DNA of 11,304 nt, taken from the NCBI GenBank assembly GCA_947653505.1, contig CANTHI010000063.1, positions 1-11,304 on the forward strand, given 5' to 3'. The position numbers and the translations under genes were made by a program. The notes under the pieces were generated by a model. That model was not told where the DNA came from. It ran no database searches and worked only from the letters and a program-made list of their open reading frames with translations. The stretch is from an uncultured Eubacterium sp. (GTDB lineage: Bacteria > Bacillota_A > Clostridia > Lachnospirales > Lachnospiraceae). Position 1 is the stretch's first letter. Each line of letters begins with the position of its first letter. Shown in pieces: positions 6,851-11,304 of this stretch.

Positions 6851-8860
6851 ATGAAAAGACGGAAAAGACAAAAGACCAGACGCTGTTATAAAAAAAGTAT
6901 CTGGCCTTCTGTTGCGTTAATTGTAATATTTATGGGGAGCTGCGCGGGCATGGTGCTGACGTCTGTAGCTGCTTTTCAGGGGCTGTTTCTGGACGCGAAG
7001 ATCGCGGATATTCAGGAAGGCGCCAGACATCTGGGACAGATGGTCGAAAAAAATATGGAGAACCGGAATCTTTTTGATACGGTGGCTTTTTTGCGGGAAT
7101 ATCTGGGTGAGGAAAATGATATCTGTATTACTGATGAAAAATATCAGATTTTAAAATGCTATGGAAACACGGCGCCGGATTTTAAGCGGGCTGAGGAACT
7201 GGAGCTGCTGGAGCCGCACCTTGTGATGCCTGATCTGGAGTCCGGGAGTATCGAAGGGGACCAGATGCTCCTGATTTCTATGGAGGAGCTGATCAGACGC
7301 AGCTTTGATGCGCTGGGAAGCAGTTATGTGGATGAGCGGTGGCTGGAGCAGCCGCTGGTGCATACGTTTTACTGGGTGGAAGTGCCTTTGCGGCTGCACG
7401 GATACCGGCTGTACTACAGGGATTCGATGACGATTCTGCAGAAACACGCATTTTATATGAATGTGGCGGTGCTGGCAGAGCTGGTGCTGTTGTCCATACC
7501 GGCGTTTTTGCTATTTCTGAATGTCTTATCTTCGATCCGGATGCAGAAACGGATGATCCATTTACTGAATGAGGATCCGGTGACTGGCGGCAAAAACTGG
7601 GATTATTTTCTGGAGCGCAGCAAAAAAATATTGTGCCAGCTGTGGAATGCCAGGCAGACCTATGCGGTCGTCAATCTGCACATGATCCGGTATCAGGATT
7701 ACTGCGCCTGCTATGGAAGCAGGGAAGGAGAAGTGCTGTTAAAAAAGATTGACGGATTTTTGCGCATCTGCATGAACAGGGGCGAGACGTTTGCCAGATT
7801 TGCAAAAGCAGATTTCGGCCTGCTGCTGCGCTGTGGTACGCAGGAGCAGTGTGAAAAGCGGCTGAAAAAAATGCTCGTAGAGCTGACGGGTATTAAAAAG
7901 GATAAAGTTATGTCTTTTTGTGCGGGTATTTATATCCTGCGTCCGGCAGTCAACTGGAAAGGCAGACAGCGTAAGCAGATTGAGATCGACCAGATTTATC
8001 ATTTTGCCAGTGCGGCAAGAGGAACGATGCGCGGCAAAGAGGGTGAATATATCAGGGTATTCGACCAGCAGATTTTACAGGAACAGATCTGGAAAAATAG
8101 GGTGGAAGAGACGATGGAAGCGGCGCTTTTAAACAGGGAATTTCGTCTGTACCTGCAGCCCAAATACCACCCGGTAACAGAAAAGATCGTAGGCGCGGAG
8201 GCGCTTGTGCGCTGGATCTCTCCTACAGAAGGGCTGATTACGCCGGACCGGTTTATCCCGATCTTTGAAGAAAACGGATTTATCACAAAGCTGGATGATT
8301 ATATGATCCTGGAGGTTGCAAAGCTGCAGTCGGAATGGAAGATTCAGGGCCGCAGGCAGATACCGGTATCGGTCAATATTTCGAGGGTAAATTTTGTAAA
8401 AGAAGATCTGGCGGAGCATATCTGTCATCTGACAGACAGCTACGGGGCAGAGCACGGCCTGATCGAGCTGGAGCTGACAGAAAGCGCGTTTTTCGGCAAT
8501 AAGGAACTGCTGCAGCAGATCTTAAAAGAGCTGAAAATGTGTGGATTTCAGATTTCGATGGATGATTTCGGGGCAGGGTATTCGTCGTTAAATTCCTTAA
8601 AAGATCTGCCGATCGACGTATTAAAGCTGGACATGGACTTTTTCCGGGGTGAGGACAAAAAACAGCGCGGGGAGATCGTAGTCAAAGAAACGATACGTCT
8701 GGCGAAAGCGCTGCATATGAAGACCGTGGCAGAAGGGATTGAGAAAAAAGAACAGGTGGAATTTCTGGCGGAGCAGGGCTGCGATATGATACAGGGCTAT
8801 TATTTTGCAAAGCCGATGCCGGTAGCGGAATTTAACGAAAGAATAGAGCAGGAAAGCTGA
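6851..8860 (+). CDS. Membrane-anchored degenerate GGDEF / intact EAL c-di-GMP phosphodiesterase
   Basis: A 669-residue signalling protein. A basic N-terminus leads into a first membrane helix (about 18-45). An extracytoplasmic region of about 150 residues (46-198) is probably a sensor domain. A second helix (about 199-227) leads into the cytoplasm. The GGDEF-like domain (about 236-405) starts with DPVTGGKN, but the signature motif is replaced by AKADF (318-322), so diguanylate cyclase activity is very unlikely. The EAL domain (about 415-665) keeps the expected key residues: QPK (436-438), E450 in AEALVRW, N509, LELTES (540-545), DDFGAG (571-576), K592 and D594, E628 in AEGIE and QGYYFAKPM (648-656). 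It should hydrolyse c-di-GMP to pGpG, possibly tuned by the degenerate GGDEF domain. ATG 6851 with GGGAG (6840-6844) is preferred; an in-frame GTG at 6728 would add 41 residues without membrane or domain character and has no good binding site. Confidence 0.92.
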   Translation: MKRRKRQKTRRCYKKSIWPSVALIVIFMGSCAGMVLTSVAAFQGLFLDAKIADIQEGARHLGQMVEKNMENRNLFDTVAFLREYLGEENDICITDEKYQILKCYGNTAPDFKRAEELELLEPHLVMPDLESGSIEGDQMLLISMEELIRRSFDALGSSYVDERWLEQPLVHTFYWVEVPLRLHGYRLYYRDSMTILQKHAFYMNVAVLAELVLLSIPAFLLFLNVLSSIRMQKRMIHLLNEDPVTGGKNWDYFLERSKKILCQLWNARQTYAVVNLHMIRYQDYCACYGSREGEVLLKKIDGFLRICMNRGETFARFAKADFGLLLRCGTQEQCEKRLKKMLVELTGIKKDKVMSFCAGIYILRPAVNWKGRQRKQIEIDQIYHFASAARGTMRGKEGEYIRVFDQQILQEQIWKNRVEETMEAALLNREFRLYLQPKYHPVTEKIVGAEALVRWISPTEGLITPDRFIPIFEENGFITKLDDYMILEVAKLQSEWKIQGRRQIPVSVNISRVNFVKEDLAEHICHLTDSYGAEHGLIELELTESAFFGNKELLQQILKELKMCGFQISMDDFGAGYSSLNSLKDLPIDVLKLDMDFFRGEDKKQRGEIVVKETIRLAKALHMKTVAEGIEKKEQVEFLAEQGCDMIQGYYFAKPMPVAEFNERIEQES

Positions 8861-8902
8861 CCTGCCGCAACTGTTGCAGAATAGATTCATAAGGGGAAGA
8901 TT

Positions 8903-11113
8903 ATGCATACACTTTTTATCTTCATACAATATCTTGGAATTATCATATTGATGGCAGAGGCATTTTATGTCGTGGGACGCAGGCCATCCAGACAGCAGCA
9001 GTATCTTTTGTTTCTGATCATTGCGCTGTGCACCAATTTCGCGGGATATCTGCTGGAGCTGCAGGCGTCTGGCATGAAGGAAGCGCTGATGGCAGTAAAA
9101 TTTTCCTATCTGGGCAAGCCGTTTATCGTGCTGTGCCAGTTTTTCTTTGTCATGCACACCTGCAAGGTGCAGATTCCCAGACAGTTGGAAAGCATACTGG
9201 TCGGGATCCACGCGGCAGTCGTCCTGCTCGTGCTGACCTGTGAAAAGCATACGCTGTACTACAGCAGCATCGGATATACGGACGAAGGCTTTTTCCCGCA
9301 TCTGGTACTGGGACACGGTTTTTTTTACGTTCTGCACAGCATGCTGATGCTCTGTTATGCCATCCTGATGATTGCGGTCTGTGTGCTGCGTTATATTCAG
9401 ACGAAAAAAGAAGTGGAAAAAAAGCAGTTTCTATACCTGATTCTGATGGTACTGATCGCGATGGCCGGATTTATCATATTTTTAAGCGGCGTTACAAAAG
9501 GATATGACATTACGCTGCCGGCCTGCCTGATTGACTCCGTGCTTTTAAGCGTCCTGATTTTTCACGGCGGGATCTTCGATACGCTCACGCTTGCAAAAGA
9601 GCTGGCGATGGATGCGCTGGCCGAGGGCATTATCGTCGTGGATATTGATGAGAATGTCCTTTATTATAATAAGAAGGCACAGCAGATTTATACCGGTGTT
9701 TCTCTGGGCAGGGCGGAAAAAATACTGGAAGAGATGGATATGTGTATTCTGGACAAAAAGAAGCTGGTCAGAGAACGGGATATTTACGCGGTCAGCAGCT
9801 ATATGATCGAAAAGGAAAGTACATACTATGGCAGAATGTACGTACTGACCAATATTACCGACAGCTATCACTACACAGAGCGGGTCAGGGAGCAGGCGGA
9901 GATTATGAAAGAGCTCAAGGACCAGGCAGAATCTGCCAATCAGGCTAAATCCGCGTTCGTCTCCAACATGTCCCACGAGATCCGTACGCCGATGAACGCG
10001 ATTGTAGGTCTGACAGAGGTGCTTCTGCGGAAAAAAAGGGATCCGGAAGACGAAAAATACCTGCTTAATATCCAAAGCTCCGGAAACGCCCTGTTAAAGC
10101 TCATTAACGACCTGCTTGATTTTTCCAAAATCGAAGCCGGAAAATTCGAAATATCCGAAGACACCTTCGACATTGCCCAGATGCTGCGGGACATTCAGGT
10201 GATCGGGGCGACCAGAATCGGGGAAAAGCAGGTAGAACTGGTGATGGACGTGGACGAAAACATCCCGCGGCTGTTATACGGCGACGGCCTGCGCATCCGT
10301 CAGGTCATTATCAACATTATGAACAATGCGATCAAATTTACCGAAGAGGGTTCCGTCACCGTCACCGTAAAGCTGAACCGGAAGGAAACAGAGAAAGTAC
10401 AGCTGTACCTGTCAGTAAAAGACACGGGGCAGGGAATCCACGAGGAAGACTTAAAACGGCTGTTTGACGCCTTTACACAGGTAGACATCAAGAAAAACCA
10501 GGGCAAGGAAGGCACCGGACTCGGCCTTGCCATATCCAGACAGCTGGTGGAAATGATGGGCGGCGAGTTGTGCGTCGAAAGCGAATATGGAAAAGGCAGC
10601 TGCTTTTACTTTTCCCTGTGGGCAGGCATCGAAAGTGAGGATACGATCGGCTGCTTTGCGGAGGTAAAACAGCAGACCGGAGAAGCCGGACCGGAACAGG
10701 AAGAAGTTTTTACGTTCACCGCTCCGGATGCCCGCATCCTGCTCGTCGACGACAACGAAATCAATCAGGAGGTCGCAAGGGCGCTGCTGGAACCGTTTGA
10801 AATGCAGATCGATCTTGCGTCCAACGGGCAGGAAGCGCTGGATATGGTGCAGAAAACGGACTACGATCTCGTGTTTATGGATCATTTTATGCCTGTTATG
10901 GACGGCGTGGAGGCCGCCAGACGAATCCGCGCACTGGAAGGAGAGCAGTATAAGCATCTGCCTGTAATCGCGCTGACAGCTGACGCTGTGCAGGGGGTGC
11001 GGGAAGAGTTTCTGGCAGCCGGAATGAATGATTTTGCGTCGAAGCCGATTGAGATGGAGGACGTGTCCAGAGTGCTGCGCAGGTGGCTGCCGCAGGAGAA
11101 GGTTTGCAGGTGA
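8903..11113 (+). CDS. 7TM hybrid sensor histidine kinase with C-terminal receiver domain
   Basis: A 736-residue membrane sensor kinase. Residues 1-225 contain about seven hydrophobic helices, as in the 7TM N-terminal domain of histidine kinases. A PAS-like segment (about 232-322) starts [22 protein letters not shown]. The dimerisation domain has [13 protein letters not shown] with phospho-acceptor H358. The ATPase domain shows the N box (N471, N474, N475), DTGQGI (507-512) and GTGLGLAI (537-544). After a Glu-rich linker (about 578-605) a receiver domain (611-730) has D616/D617, phospho-acceptor D660 in [12 protein letters not shown]692 and K714. All catalytic residues are present. No HPt or DNA-binding output is attached, so a separate HPt/response regulator, not in this window, must complete the relay. 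ATG 8903 follows AAGGGGA (8891-8897). It begins 42 nt after the EAL gene, so the two may be cotranscribed and belong to one sensory circuit; the signal is unknown. Confidence 0.93.
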   Translation: MHTLFIFIQYLGIIILMAEAFYVVGRRPSRQQQYLLFLIIALCTNFAGYLLELQASGMKEALMAVKFSYLGKPFIVLCQFFFVMHTCKVQIPRQLESILVGIHAAVVLLVLTCEKHTLYYSSIGYTDEGFFPHLVLGHGFFYVLHSMLMLCYAILMIAVCVLRYIQTKKEVEKKQFLYLILMVLIAMAGFIIFLSGVTKGYDITLPACLIDSVLLSVLIFHGGIFDTLTLAKELAMDALAEGIIVVDIDENVLYYNKKAQQIYTGVSLGRAEKILEEMDMCILDKKKLVRERDIYAVSSYMIEKESTYYGRMYVLTNITDSYHYTERVREQAEIMKELKDQAESANQAKSAFVSNMSHEIRTPMNAIVGLTEVLLRKKRDPEDEKYLLNIQSSGNALLKLINDLLDFSKIEAGKFEISEDTFDIAQMLRDIQVIGATRIGEKQVELVMDVDENIPRLLYGDGLRIRQVIINIMNNAIKFTEEGSVTVTVKLNRKETEKVQLYLSVKDTGQGIHEEDLKRLFDAFTQVDIKKNQGKEGTGLGLAISRQLVEMMGGELCVESEYGKGSCFYFSLWAGIESEDTIGCFAEVKQQTGEAGPEQEEVFTFTAPDARILLVDDNEINQEVARALLEPFEMQIDLASNGQEALDMVQKTDYDLVFMDHFMPVMDGVEAARRIRALEGEQYKHLPVIALTADAVQGVREEFLAAGMNDFASKPIEMEDVSRVLRRWLPQEKVCR

Positions 11114-11141
11114 GAGGGAACAGTCACATAGGCGTGAACTT

Positions 11142-11304
11142 AAGTGGAAAATGCAACAATTTACATAAAAGTGTTGCGTATTGGCTATGAGGACGCCGGA
11201 CGGGAGGCGGTGATCTGTCTGCCTGTGACTTTTCCAGAATGCAAGAAGTTCTAAGCATTCTGCATCCAGTCTGTGGTACCGGACGGGCGCGCCACCTGGT
11301 TCGC
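11142..11304 (-). repeat. Right copy of the dispersed repeat (inverted relative to the left end)
   Basis: Read on the minus strand, 11304-11231 matches 44-117 (69/74) and 11196-11147 matches 251-300 (39/50). Between these, one unit with GGCGTC and AGCCAATA replaces the two tandem units of the left end. Positions 11236-11263 form a good stem, CAGAATGC with GCATTCTG, enclosing AGAA/TTCT. The remainder, 11114-11141, lies directly after the kinase stop codon and has no convincing terminator. The only stem near a T-stretch (AGGCGG with CTGCCT, 11205-11224, then ACTTTT) is short with an 8-nt loop. No gene is supported in 11114-11304. Confidence 0.8.

Noticed and set aside
8861..8902. GCAAC-T-GTTGC palindrome between the EAL and kinase genes, considered as an operator or terminator.
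   Set aside because: Only four pairs remain once a minimum loop is allowed, and no T-run follows. The site is too short to claim.
8621..9337. 238-codon open frame on the minus strand spanning the end of the EAL gene and the start of the kinase gene.
   Set aside because: It is antisense to two confidently identified genes and the product shows no family motif. Its His/Gln/Phe-rich composition is typical of a shadow frame.
10451..10957. Long open frame on the minus strand inside the kinase gene (168 codons).
   Set aside because: It lies antisense to well-conserved HATPase and receiver motifs, has no ribosome binding site, and gives a protein with no recognisable features. It is a by-product of codon composition.
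11205..11230. Possible rho-independent terminator after the kinase gene.
   Set aside because: The stem is only six pairs including a wobble, the loop is 8 nt, and the T-stretch is four bases and 6 nt away. It also belongs to the repeat, so it is not convincing.
1..11304. Composite transposon or genomic island bounded by terminal inverted repeats.
   Set aside because: No transposase, integrase or target duplication is visible. The contents are ordinary chromosomal genes with uniform composition, and the arms carry extra unequal units. A dispersed intergenic repeat is a simpler explanation.

Overview
The window looks like a chromosomal segment from an anaerobic Gram-positive bacterium of the class Clostridia, most likely a Lachnospiraceae-type gut commensal. 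This is an inference from moderate GC content, strong AGGAGG-type ribosome binding sites, a TTG start behind such a site, and the protein families present. No sequence search was possible. All seven genes lie on the plus strand and are closely spaced. There are no rRNAs, tRNAs, CRISPR arrays or transposase genes.

Layout: positions 1-470 carry a structured intergenic repeat region and then a clear promoter (TTGCAG, 17-bp spacer, TATAAT). Next comes an XpaC-family membrane protein gene and a TelA-family coiled-coil protein gene, a conserved pair in Bacillota. A Cof-type HAD phosphatase follows, then trkA and trkH, the regulatory and pore subunits of a potassium uptake system. The last two genes are signalling proteins: a membrane-anchored degenerate-GGDEF/EAL protein predicted to hydrolyse c-di-GMP, and a multi-pass hybrid histidine kinase with a C-terminal receiver. 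Positions 11114-11304 are again intergenic repeat.

The genes suggest a cell-envelope and ion-homeostasis cluster (XpaC/TelA, HAD, Trk) followed by a sensory pair (c-di-GMP phosphodiesterase and phosphorelay kinase). Short gaps (16, 27, 20, 66, 125 and 42 nt) and the lack of a convincing internal terminator make read-through possible along the whole block. The two longest gaps hold hairpins that could separate the sub-units. A functional link between the Trk genes and the c-di-GMP/kinase pair is only suggested by position.

The most unusual structural feature is that the two ends of the window are related in inverted orientation. A 74-bp arm (69/74 identical, with 41 nt in a row identical) lies at 44-117 and 11231-11304. 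A second arm lies further in (39/50 identical, 251-300 versus 11147-11196). The left end also carries an additional diverged ~100-nt tandem unit. The gene block is therefore bracketed by copies of a dispersed, palindrome-rich repeat, which may also explain why the available sequence stops there. I see no convincing new defence or mobile system in the window.
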